Of a stretch of 39,907 bases of DNA, positions 14,555 through 23,004 are shown one piece after another. Position numbers and translations under genes: made by a program. Origin of the DNA: JBBDWZ01 sp050732575 (GTDB taxonomy: Bacteria; Gemmatimonadota; Gemmatimonadetes; Longimicrobiales; RSA9); NCBI GenBank assembly GCA_050732575.1, contig JBOHRF010000017.1:1-39907 (forward strand), in the 5' to 3' direction. How positions within the stretch are numbered: position 1 is the stretch's first letter; each line of letters opens with the position of its first letter. The notes beneath the pieces were generated by a model that saw only the letters and a program-made list of their open reading frames with translations, searched no databases and was not told the DNA's origin.

Positions 14555-16240
14555 TCAGTGTTGACGGTTGGAGTGCCTGGCCAGTTCTCTCAGGACTCGC
14601 TTCACTTCTTCGAACACGGCGGCCAGGGCATCGGCAAACTCCGGCTCGAGATCCTTCCAGTACTTGAGCGCAGCATCCGGATCATCTCGCATCAGTTCGG
14701 CAAAAGAGCGCAGCTTCTCCTTGAGGCGCCTGATGCGGTTGAACATGGGTATGCTGTGGTGGAACAGCACCGGGCGAGCACACAGTACTTCGAATTCGTT
14801 CACGCGACCTTCCGTTCCCACAGCGATCGATCGGAAATTCTCCGGTGTCCGCTGCCGCCCCTTATTCACCTCGCGCATGGGCACCTGTACGGCGCGCAAC
14901 ACTTCATCCGTGTGCCGCAAGTGACGCAGACATTGCAAACGGAAAACCACATCATCCTCCAGAGCGTCTTTGTCGGCATCGGTACTCGGTGTGGAGCGCT
15001 CGAAGCCGAAGACCGCATTCAGATGATTGACCTGGATGTCCTTGGGGCCAAAAAGATTGAAGACCGTGGCCAGGCAGGTCTTCAGCTCGCGCACGTTGCC
15101 CGGCCAGAGACGGCCCCTGAGGACGGCAATTACATCGGGGGCAAGCTCACTGCCCGGATTTGAAGTGGCCTTCTTCCACAAGGCCTGCGCCAGCGCCGGG
15201 ATGTCGTTGGGGTGTGAGCGCAGCGGCGGTGTACGGATGAACATGCCACGCAGCCTGTAGTACAGATCTTCACGAAACTGACCGGCGCGCACCATGGCGA
15301 ACAGGTCTTTGTTCGTGGCCGCCACGATGCGGGCATTGACGCGCACCGGCTTCAGTGCGCCCAGCGGCAGGATCTCGCCCTGGTCGAGTGCGCGCAGAAT
15401 CTTGATCTGATGCTCCAGCGCCAGATCGGCAATTTCATCCAGAAACAGCGTACCGCCATCCGCGATACGCCAGAGCCCGGGCCGGTCGAAGTACGCCGCG
15501 TTGTGCGCACCTTTCTCGACGCCGAACAACTCCGCTTCAAAAAGGTCGCGCGGGATGGCGCCGCAGTCGACGCGCATGAAAGTGCCGGCGCGCCGGGGGC
15601 TGAGGTCGTGAATCAGGCGCGCCACGACTTCTTTGCCCGTGCCGCTATCGCCCTCGATCAGTACCGGTTCGTCGTGGCCCGATGCCTGGACAACCAGCCT
15701 GCGCACCAAACGCACTTCCACGGAATCACCGATGAAATCCCGCACCAGCTGGTCCGGGATCTCGATGTCCGGTAGCAGCTCGAACATGGTCCGGGCCTCG
15801 TCAACCTTCCCCGGTACCACCTCAGGCAGGACGGGCTTCACCGGCTGCGCGATGGCCTGACGCCAGATCGCGGCAAAGATTTCCGCGCTCACCAGAATCA
15901 GGTAGATGTTCTTGTCCCGTTTGGCGTGCGCGTGCTTCAACGCCATGCGCGCGCTCTGCACAACCTTCTCGTACGCCTTGTACTCGCCGCGCACGATGAC
16001 GATGGCCGTCTTCCCTGTGATCAGCGGGCCCAGGGCTTTCTTGGCCTTCTTGAACACATGCTCGACCGGGTAGTCGCACCGCTCGATGGTGTGAGCGTCG
16101 CCCTCCCGGGCGATGAGTATGGCCGGACTGCCGTTCCCTTTTGCGGACAGGAGGGCAACGCACACGTTGGGACCCAGCTCACACCGATACACGGGATCGC
16201 GGGATTTCTGGCTGTCCACACGGATGGCTTGCAGGGTCAT
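14555..16240 (-). CDS. Enhancer-binding-protein-like AAA+ regulator lacking the GAFTGA loop
   Basis: 561 residues from ATG 16238-16240 (MTLQAIRVDS); a longer TTG-start frame adds 34 unconvincing residues. The N-terminal 150 residues are unrecognised. Residues about 170-410 are the sigma-54-activator AAA+ domain: Walker A GDSGTGKE (197-204), Walker B TLFLDE (264-269), ARIVAATNKDL, FREDLYYRL and LWPGNVREL. The sigma-54-contact loop GAFTGA is replaced by GAHNAA (244-249), so activation of sigma-54 RNA polymerase is doubtful, although the rest is intact. The C-terminal part is helical without a clear helix-turn-helix. It lies upstream of the operon on the same strand and is probably its regulator or a repurposed AAA+ component. 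Confidence 0.8.
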   Translation of the reverse strand: MTLQAIRVDSQKSRDPVYRCELGPNVCVALLSAKGNGSPAILIAREGDAHTIERCDYPVEHVFKKAKKALGPLITGKTAIVIVRGEYKAYEKVVQSARMALKHAHAKRDKNIYLILVSAEIFAAIWRQAIAQPVKPVLPEVVPGKVDEARTMFELLPDIEIPDQLVRDFIGDSVEVRLVRRLVVQASGHDEPVLIEGDSGTGKEVVARLIHDLSPRRAGTFMRVDCGAIPRDLFEAELFGVEKGAHNAAYFDRPGLWRIADGGTLFLDEIADLALEHQIKILRALDQGEILPLGALKPVRVNARIVAATNKDLFAMVRAGQFREDLYYRLRGMFIRTPPLRSHPNDIPALAQALWKKATSNPGSELAPDVIAVLRGRLWPGNVRELKTCLATVFNLFGPKDIQVNHLNAVFGFERSTPSTDADKDALEDDVVFRLQCLRHLRHTDEVLRAVQVPMREVNKGRQRTPENFRSIAVGTEGRVNEFEVLCARPVLFHHSIPMFNRIRRLKEKLRSFAELMRDDPDAALKYWKDLEPEFADALAAVFEEVKRVLRELARHSNRQH

Positions 16241-16692
16241 AAGCGGATGTTGCGCGGAGCCAGGTACGACTTGGGGCGATGCGACGTAGCGTGAGTCGCG
16301 AGGGTCCCTTCTCGAAGCGCGGCGGATCGGCTCCCCATGCAATCAACGGATCCGCCTGCTTTTATAATGTGGGTTGAAGTGTCGCGCGTCCAGAGAAGCG
16401 AAGCCGAAAGCGATGTGGTTGCCATGCTGCCACGAATGTCGATGTGTGCGCTTCGATGTCCGGCGACGGATGGTGATGCGTGCAAAGTTGTTTTGGCGCC
16501 CGGCGCAAAGCACACATGGTGAGCAGAGTGACTTGTGCCGGTGAGTAGCGAAGTTGGGAGAGATGCAAGCGCGCCCACAACCGGCCGCGTTGTTAAAACG
16601 CTCGGTGCTCGCGCTACGCGGCTGATCGTATCATATTCTCGGATCGCTCTGTCAATGCAGCCAACCGTCACTACACATCACAGAGACCGAAC
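16241..16692. other. Divergent intergenic region between regulator and TPR/STAND operon
   Basis: 452 bases with the start sites of two divergent transcripts. I see no protein-coding gene; long open frames here are compositionally random. TGCAAAGTTGTTTTGG (16481-16496) resembles TTGCAAGTTGTTTTAC on the minus strand in the Ub/Pup operon promoter (14418 down to 14403), and GCGCAAAGCAC follows at 16504. These may be binding sites for a shared regulator, but the evidence is only similarity by eye. Confidence 0.35.
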
Positions 16693-17592
16693 ATGAGTTT
16701 ACCCCCCCGCGTGTTCATTCTCGTGTTCGCTATTGCGGCCGGTTGTGCCTCGGGAGTTGTCATGGCACTGCCCGCAATGGCGCAGCAGACCCCGCCCGAT
16801 CGCAGTTATATGGATCGCCTGGAAAGGGGCGTGGAATTCTACTCTCGCAAGAGCTACTCGGAGGCGGCCTCATACCTCGAAACGCTCACGCAATCGGATC
16901 CGGGACGAAAGGAAGCCTTCCTCTGGTTGGGTCATGCGCGCGCGCAATTGAATGACTGGGCTGCCGCGCGAGCTGCCTACAAGCGCTACGCCGAGCTCGC
17001 ACCCACGGATATCGAGGGACCCCGCGGAGTGGCGCGCACTTACGAGGCGGAAGGCCAACGCGATCTGGCTCTGTTGTGGTACCAGCAGGCGAGCCAACTC
17101 GAACCGACCAATGCCGAATTGCGGGAGTCGGTCAGCCGTTTGGAAGCATCCAAGGGCGCGAATAACACCCCTCCGGCATCACCGGCGGTAACTGATTCTG
17201 GCGCCGTGTCTGCAAGTGCCGCTTCTGAATCGTCGTCGGCCACACCCGGCGCAGGAACGCCAACTACCGACAACACTGGGTTCTGGCAGCAGCTCTGGCG
17301 CGGTGGCATCGCTGAGCTAACGGGTGCCAGAAGCGTGTGGTGGGGAAGGTTGCTGGTACTCTTTCTGTTCCTCGGCTCGCTCATTCAAGGCGCCGCGATG
17401 CACGGCAAGACCACGATCGAGAAAATCCCGCGCATGCCACGGCCCGTCCTGTTCTTGTTGACGCTTGTAGGAGCGTCCGTCACGTACGTCATCTGGTGGG
17501 GACGCCCGAGCGGATGGACCTGGGGCCTGGCGATCGCCTGCCTGCTCCTCTCGATGAGCGCGGTCAACTATGGAGCCCAGCAGGCGCGCTGA
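16693..17592 (+). CDS. TPR-containing membrane protein with signal peptide
   Basis: 299 residues. A hydrophobic N-terminus (FILVFAIAAGCASGVVMALPAMA) is a signal peptide or signal anchor. Residues about 38-150 contain three TPR-like repeats (e.g. AFLWLGHARAQLNDWAAARA and DLALLWYQQASQLEPTNAEL). A Ser/Ala/Thr/Pro-rich linker (about 155-200) precedes three predicted membrane helices (about 220-298: LLVLFLFLGSL, VLFLLTLVGASVTYVIWW, GLAIACLLLSMSAVNY). The TPR part is thus probably on the outer side of the inner membrane. The stop is followed after 18 bases by the STAND NTPase gene, so the two are almost certainly co-transcribed and may form one complex. Divergent from the AAA+ regulator. Confidence 0.75.
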   Translation: MSLPPRVFILVFAIAAGCASGVVMALPAMAQQTPPDRSYMDRLERGVEFYSRKSYSEAASYLETLTQSDPGRKEAFLWLGHARAQLNDWAAARAAYKRYAELAPTDIEGPRGVARTYEAEGQRDLALLWYQQASQLEPTNAELRESVSRLEASKGANNTPPASPAVTDSGAVSASAASESSSATPGAGTPTTDNTGFWQQLWRGGIAELTGARSVWWGRLLVLFLFLGSLIQGAAMHGKTTIEKIPRMPRPVLFLLTLVGASVTYVIWWGRPSGWTWGLAIACLLLSMSAVNYGAQQAR

Positions 17593-17610
17593 TTCCTGAC
17601 AGGACGATTC

Positions 17611-20600
17611 ATGAAACCGCGCGGCCGCGTCTTCCGGATCTTCATCAGCTCCACGTTCGAAGATTTGAAGGCGGAGCGCGATGCCCTGGACCAGGACGTG
17701 TTCCCGAAACTGCGCACGCTTTGTGAGGAACACGGTTTTGGTTTTCAGCCGATCGATTTGCGCTGGGGCGTCAGCGGCGAGGCGTCACTCGACCATCGAA
17801 CGGTGCCGATCTGCATGCAGGAAATCGCGCGCTGCCAGGATGCCACGCTTCGTCCGAACTTCGTGATTCTGCTGGGCGACCGCTACGGCTGGCAGCCGCT
17901 GCCGCTTGACCTTTCCCCGGCTGAATTCGCGGTCATCACGGCCTCGGCCACAGACGTTGACCAAACCCTCCTGTCAGAATGGTATGTGCTGGATGCGAAT
18001 GCGGTTCCCGCCGTTTATTCGCTGCGTCCTCGCGCCTACGAGCCGATGGAGCCAGCACGAACCAGCGAGCAGGAACAGTGGACGCATGTCGAGTCTGAGC
18101 TGCGCCGAATCATGCTCGCCGCGCCGCTATCCGAAGCGCGCAAACGCGACGCGGCTACATCGGCCACGGAGCTCGAGATCGAGCGCGGAGCATTCCAGCT
18201 GCCGGAAGCGCAAAGTCACGTAGCCTGTTTTGTGCGCTCGATTCGGAATCCGCCTGTTCAGGCAACCCCATTCATCGACCGTGACGCGGCAAGAAGCGAG
18301 CGGCTGAGGCAACTCAAGGCGCGGCTACAGGCAGCGCTGGGCGCCAATTACCGCACGCACAGTGCAGAGTGGACGGGATCCGCGGTTGGCCGCGGTCACC
18401 TCGAGGCACTCTGCCAGGACGTCTTCAACTTTCTTCGTTCCATCATTCGGTCCGAGATCGACCGCTTACGAGCTCGCGATCCATACTCGAGCGAGAGGGA
18501 CGCCCATGAGACCGTCATCGAGCAGCAGATAACTGCCGGGAGTCTGGTGGGGCGAGAGGATCTGCTGTATGAAATCGACCGCTATATCGATGGACCCGGG
18601 CTGCGACCACTTGCCCTGGTTGGCGCACCTGGATCTGGGCGAACGGCCTTGCTGGCATGGTCTGCCCGGCGCACCAGGGAAAGACTGCCCTCGGCCCATG
18701 TGTTCTGTCGATTCATTGGCGCGACACCGGATTCGCTGAACGATCGCTCGCTTCTCGAAAAGTTGTGTGTCGAGATGGCCCGCGTGCTGGGTGACAGCCG
18801 GCCGCTGCCTCGGGACTTGCCCGGGGTGGTCGAGCGCTTCCGGAGCCTTTTGGGCAGGGGAACGGCCCACTCCCCACTGGTAGTCATCCTGGACGGGCTG
18901 GACGAAGCGCCCGCAGCACCCCGCTGGTTGCCGCCCGTGCTTCCGCCCAACGCCTTCGTAGTTGCGAGTTGCGCATCAGGCGATCTGAGCAACGCCGTTG
19001 AGTTGCCTGTCGGTCGCCTGACCGATGCCGACGTGACCGCTCTTCTCACGCGCTGGCTGGAGCAGGCGCAGCGCACATTGCAGCCCGAACAGCGTGCCCT
19101 GATTGAATCCAGCGTCGGCGGCAGCCCGCTGGGCCTGCGCATCGCGTTCGAGCAGGCGCTGCTGTGGCGATCCTACGATCGGATGACGAACATGGGACGC
19201 GGGCTAAGCGAAATCGTGCTGCATCTCTTGGTCTCGCTCGAGACGCCCGCGCGGCACGGGGAACCACTGGTACGGGAATGTTTGGCCCTCCTGGCAGCGT
19301 CACGATATGGACTCGCGGAAGAAGAACTTTTGGCCTTGTTGTCATCTCCCCTGGTGCTGGCAGATGTGAGCCGACGCTCGCCAGACTCGCCTCATGTGAC
19401 GCGACTGCCTGTCGTCATTTGGTCGCGTCTTCGCGCCGATCTCGAACCGTTCCTCGCCGAGCAGTTTGCCGGTGGCAGCCGCATCCTGACCTTCAGGAAC
19501 CGTGCGTTGATGGTGGCGAGCCGCACGCGCTACCTCAACTCGCCGGAAGCTCAAATAGCGTGTCATCAGACGCTGGCAGCTCACTTTCGGAGCGCTGCCG
19601 ATCCGCACTCTGATGGCAGTTGGACGGGTTCCAGCCAACGCGCGTTTCGAGAGTTGCCGTTTCATCTGCACGCGTCGGATCGCCTGGAGAGTGAGAACGC
19701 CGCCATCTGTACGCTGGCTGCAAACTCGACGTTCTGCATGGCGCAATTTCGCGCCACGCACGACCTCGCGCCCGTGCTCGAGACCCAGGACTTCGCGCTC
19801 GAGCGCGCCACCACGACCCGGGATGTCGCGGCCTGCATCCAGGCAATCGCGCACCGTCAAGATCTGGATCGCAAGATCCAACGGTCGTTTGGTTTTCAAT
19901 TCGTCCACCAGGCGCGGTCAGATCCCGAGTTGGCACTTACGTTGGCAAAAGCGATCGAAGATGCCGCGCGCCGTACCGTTGCACTCGTGGTTGTGGCCTG
20001 GGTTGCGGCTGCCGACGAGGAGCGCGTGTTCTTTTGCCGGCGCGTGCTGGAAGAAGCGGCGGCCGATCAGGCCGCGGTGGCTGCGCATCAGGTGCCATTC
20101 CTGCTCAATCTGGTCGGTGAACTGGTGGAACGGGGCTTCGCGGAAGCCCTCGAGCTCGCCCATCTCATTCCGGATTGCCCGCACCGCCGCGCCGCTGCGC
20201 GTGCCTGGAGCCACACAAACTCGCCGCGGGCCCGGCTGGGCCAGCTGCTCAGCGGGCCTGCCCGCCGTTCCGTTGCGGCGGAAGAGTGGCGGCGCGTTTC
20301 CCGCATCGGGACGTTCGCCCATCAACGATGGAATTCGGGCGTGTCCAACCGTGCACCCGGCGCGGTTGAAGAGGAGATCGTCAAGAAGTTTGGCGTCGAC
20401 GCGCCTGAAATCGCCTACTTCTCGCTGGCCGCACTGTTTCAGGTGACGGGCGACGTGGAAGGCGGAACGATGACGATTGGTCGGGCCCTGTACGTTGGCC
20501 GCATTGTCACGTTTCTCGATAAGGCGCCGTACACGCGAATGGCGCTCATGGATGTTGCCGAGGCGGCCAAGCAACGCGACCTCGCCTCCGAGATCGCCGC

Positions 20601-22557
20601 GCAGCTCGTGAGCGCGTTCAGTGCTCCCTGGAAGATGAGTAAGGCATCCGATACCGTCGGGCGAGTAGCGCCCCACGTACTCGAGTTGGCCGCCTGGTCT
20701 GCAAATCGAGGTTCTGCGGAACTGCTTCAAGACCACACCCTTGCCGGCGTGCTTTCGGCGGCCCGCCAATTTGTGACCGACCTGGTTCCTCAAAACCCTG
20801 CCCACTCTCGCTGGGAACTTCACAAGGCCACGGCCGCGGCTCGGCAGGGCCAGGTCCAGGAGGTCAACGCGATCCTCGATCCTCTCGCAGCACAGGCATT
20901 GTCGTCGGAGCGACCCGATGCGTCGCTGCTGGTTGCGCTTCATGCACTGGCCAGTCTCGCCGATCATGCCACGGTGCAAGCCGCAATCGCAGATCGTCTG
21001 CGTAACCAGGGCATCGCCATTGAGTCGCTCGGATCACCATCAGCCCAAAGTCCCGAGACCGCGTCGGTTTTTGCCTGTCTGATCGCGGCCGACAAGACTG
21101 AGGTCGCCGCCGTGGCGCTCGGCCTCAGACTGCACCAACGACCCGTGATGTTGTTTGCACTGGTATCACATTTGTGCCGGCACGGAGCCGCGCCGGAAGT
21201 CATCGACGCGGCCATCTCACAGTTGGTATACCTGGAACCACAACCAACCCGCGTGCGAGCAAATTTTAACGCACTCGCACGGCATGACCGGCATTTTCCC
21301 GTTGCTCAGTCACTGGGTATCTACTACTTCTCGGACATCTGGACGGTATCACTCGGCACCGGGCTGGTGTTTACTGCCCTGGGAAGCGCCGTTCCGGGGC
21401 AGTGGACGTCGGCCGCGGCCATCGTTGGTTTGGGTGCTTTCGGTGCGGTTCTGGATCTGTGGCTGTGGCGCAGAACCGGTCTCTGGCAACAACCCGAAGT
21501 CTCCAGACGGTGGGGCTCCTCGTCGGGAAGCGCGCTGTCCTTTTGGGGCATTGTTTTCCATTTGCAGGATCAATTACCGCGCTGGGCCCGGTCCAATGAG
21601 ATCGCCTATGGTTTCGGTTCGGCTATTGCCGGCGTGGTGGCGACCGCCGCACTCACGCTTTGGGCAAGTTTCACGTTAAGGCTGAAGCGGAAGTCGGCCT
21701 TCTTGCGATTTGCACCGTATGCGGTAGCAACGATCGCGGCCATCCCGGCGTCGCGTTGGCTGGCAACGCGGGTTGGGCCTGATCTGCAAACCGGATTCCT
21801 GCTGGGAGGCTCGTTCCTCGTCGCCCTGGGCGTCAACTTTCTCATCAAGTCGGTCCGGGTTCGCCGGCACTATGGCCAAAAGGGCAGTACCATGTTTGCC
21901 GAGATCGATGAAGATGACGACTCGCTGAGTAGCGACACGTCCACCATCGACCTGCCCAAGCAATCTGCGCTGGAGCGAAAAGTCCTCACGGCGCAGGTGC
22001 ATTTCAACCGCGGCAATCACCGTCTGGCGTTTCGCTTGTATTCTGAGGCCGCGGCCGATCCGTCGCTCTCCGAGATGTCACCCAAGCAGCAATCAACGAT
22101 CTTCCTGATGCGGGGATTCATGCGACGGCATCTGGGTCAGTCTCGTGAAGCCGTGGCCGATTATGAGCGCGCCGCCCAACTCTGTCCCGAATCACCCAGC
22201 GCGTACCTGAACATCGCGCTGGTACGGGCGCAGGAGCTGCAAGATCCGCGTGGGGCACTGAACGCCTTCGATCAATCGGTTCAGTGCGACCCGGGCAATC
22301 CGGAAACCTATTCGTCGCGTGGCATAGTCCGCGGAGACTTGGAGGACTTCGTTGGGGCAATCGAGGATTTTGACACCGCCTTGAGCCTCGACCCGGATCA
22401 CACCAACGCCATGGTCAACAAAGGGAACGCACTGTTGCGTGCCGGGGATTACCACTCGGCGCTTCGACTGTACGATCGCGCTCTGGAGATCAATCCTGCG
22501 GACCCTCCCCTCAAAGAGCAGCGCGATCGACTCCGCCGCGCGCTCGTCCAGAGGTAA
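17611..22557 (+). CDS. DUF4062-STAND NTPase with membrane helices and C-terminal TPRs
   Basis: 1648 residues; ATG follows ACAGGACG. Residues 7-100 are a DUF4062 domain (FISSTFEDLKAERD, DLRWGVSGEAS, LLGDRYGWQPLP), very like the N-termini of animal NWD1, NPHP3 and TEP1-type NTPases. A STAND-type NTPase follows: VGRED (313-317), P-loop GAPGSGRT (338-345), Walker B VVILDGLDE (424-432), then winged-helix and long helical arrays to about 1230. Five hydrophobic helices follow (about 1243-1262, 1266-1286, 1331-1356, 1367-1385, 1394-1414), then an acidic linker and TPR repeats from about 1455 to the end. STAND proteins switch on by oligomerising after sensing a ligand, often in defence or stress signalling. 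Trigger and output here are unknown. A functional link to the Ub/Pup operon is possible but rests on proximity. Confidence 0.85.
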   Translation: MKPRGRVFRIFISSTFEDLKAERDALDQDVFPKLRTLCEEHGFGFQPIDLRWGVSGEASLDHRTVPICMQEIARCQDATLRPNFVILLGDRYGWQPLPLDLSPAEFAVITASATDVDQTLLSEWYVLDANAVPAVYSLRPRAYEPMEPARTSEQEQWTHVESELRRIMLAAPLSEARKRDAATSATELEIERGAFQLPEAQSHVACFVRSIRNPPVQATPFIDRDAARSERLRQLKARLQAALGANYRTHSAEWTGSAVGRGHLEALCQDVFNFLRSIIRSEIDRLRARDPYSSERDAHETVIEQQITAGSLVGREDLLYEIDRYIDGPGLRPLALVGAPGSGRTALLAWSARRTRERLPSAHVFCRFIGATPDSLNDRSLLEKLCVEMARVLGDSRPLPRDLPGVVERFRSLLGRGTAHSPLVVILDGLDEAPAAPRWLPPVLPPNAFVVASCASGDLSNAVELPVGRLTDADVTALLTRWLEQAQRTLQPEQRALIESSVGGSPLGLRIAFEQALLWRSYDRMTNMGRGLSEIVLHLLVSLETPARHGEPLVRECLALLAASRYGLAEEELLALLSSPLVLADVSRRSPDSPHVTRLPVVIWSRLRADLEPFLAEQFAGGSRILTFRNRALMVASRTRYLNSPEAQIACHQTLAAHFRSAADPHSDGSWTGSSQRAFRELPFHLHASDRLESENAAICTLAANSTFCMAQFRATHDLAPVLETQDFALERATTTRDVAACIQAIAHRQDLDRKIQRSFGFQFVHQARSDPELALTLAKAIEDAARRTVALVVVAWVAAADEERVFFCRRVLEEAAADQAAVAAHQVPFLLNLVGELVERGFAEALELAHLIPDCPHRRAAARAWSHTNSPRARLGQLLSGPARRSVAAEEWRRVSRIGTFAHQRWNSGVSNRAPGAVEEEIVKKFGVDAPEIAYFSLAALFQVTGDVEGGTMTIGRALYVGRIVTFLDKAPYTRMALMDVAEAAKQRDLASEIAAQLVSAFSAPWKMSKASDTVGRVAPHVLELAAWSANRGSAELLQDHTLAGVLSAARQFVTDLVPQNPAHSRWELHKATAAARQGQVQEVNAILDPLAAQALSSERPDASLLVALHALASLADHATVQAAIADRLRNQGIAIESLGSPSAQSPETASVFACLIAADKTEVAAVALGLRLHQRPVMLFALVSHLCRHGAAPEVIDAAISQLVYLEPQPTRVRANFNALARHDRHFPVAQSLGIYYFSDIWTVSLGTGLVFTALGSAVPGQWTSAAAIVGLGAFGAVLDLWLWRRTGLWQQPEVSRRWGSSSGSALSFWGIVFHLQDQLPRWARSNEIAYGFGSAIAGVVATAALTLWASFTLRLKRKSAFLRFAPYAVATIAAIPASRWLATRVGPDLQTGFLLGGSFLVALGVNFLIKSVRVRRHYGQKGSTMFAEIDEDDDSLSSDTSTIDLPKQSALERKVLTAQVHFNRGNHRLAFRLYSEAAADPSLSEMSPKQQSTIFLMRGFMRRHLGQSREAVADYERAAQLCPESPSAYLNIALVRAQELQDPRGALNAFDQSVQCDPGNPETYSSRGIVRGDLEDFVGAIEDFDTALSLDPDHTNAMVNKGNALLRAGDYHSALRLYDRALEINPADPPLKEQRDRLRRALVQR

Positions 22558-22653
22558 CAACTCTGCAAAAACAGGGTTGCGTGTGAGAAGCGCCGTCCGA
22601 GGAAGCCTGGTTTGAACTGGGCCCTGCACTTTTGACTTGACTCGACTCGGTGC

Positions 22654-22965
22654 TCAGCTGTGCGGATTGGAGGGTGATGGCTCCTGATCGTCGACCGGTC
22701 GACTTACGGACGGTGATCCGCTGCGTAGCTGCCGCTGAAATTCCTGATCTTCCAGCACGCGCTGGAGCATGCGCTCAATATGCGCCATGCGTTGCTCCAG
22801 GTCAGTAGGGCCATGCTCGGTCACCTGTTTGGGACGGCTGTTCTGCACTTCCGCCAGGCGCGTCAACGCCTTTACCACGGGCTGCACGATGAAGATGCTG
22901 GCCACCACCGTCAGCGGGATGAGCAGTGCCATGATCGGAATGAGAAGCCTGATGACGTCTTCCAT
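22654..22965 (-). CDS. Small single-span membrane protein with coiled coil
   Basis: 103 residues: an N-terminal membrane helix (IRLLIPIMALLIPLTVVASIFIV), then a charged helical segment (LEQRMAHIERMLQRVLEDQEF) likely to form a coiled coil, then a Ser/Pro-rich tail. The layout is common in small inner-membrane proteins of unknown function found widely in bacteria. GGAG lies 11 bases before the ATG. It converges on the STAND gene, with a gap of 96 bases, and is followed upstream on the same strand by the M20 hydrolase gene. No function can be given. Confidence 0.7.
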   Translation of the reverse strand: MEDVIRLLIPIMALLIPLTVVASIFIVQPVVKALTRLAEVQNSRPKQVTEHGPTDLEQRMAHIERMLQRVLEDQEFQRQLRSGSPSVSRPVDDQEPSPSNPHS

Positions 22966-23004
22966 GCAAATGACTCCGACTGAGAAGTAACGCGTTGCCG
23001 ACTG

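Noticed and set aside
16490..16510. Sigma-54 promoter upstream of the TPR gene (TTGGCGC...GC)
   Set aside because: The GG and GC elements are not at the required spacing.
16237..16671. 144-codon minus-strand frame in the divergent intergenic region
   Set aside because: Ser/Ala/Thr-rich with no motif, and it would overlap the start of the AAA+ regulator; more likely promoter DNA.
22558..22653. Terminator after the STAND gene
   Set aside because: No clear inverted repeat was found in the short gap between the convergent genes.
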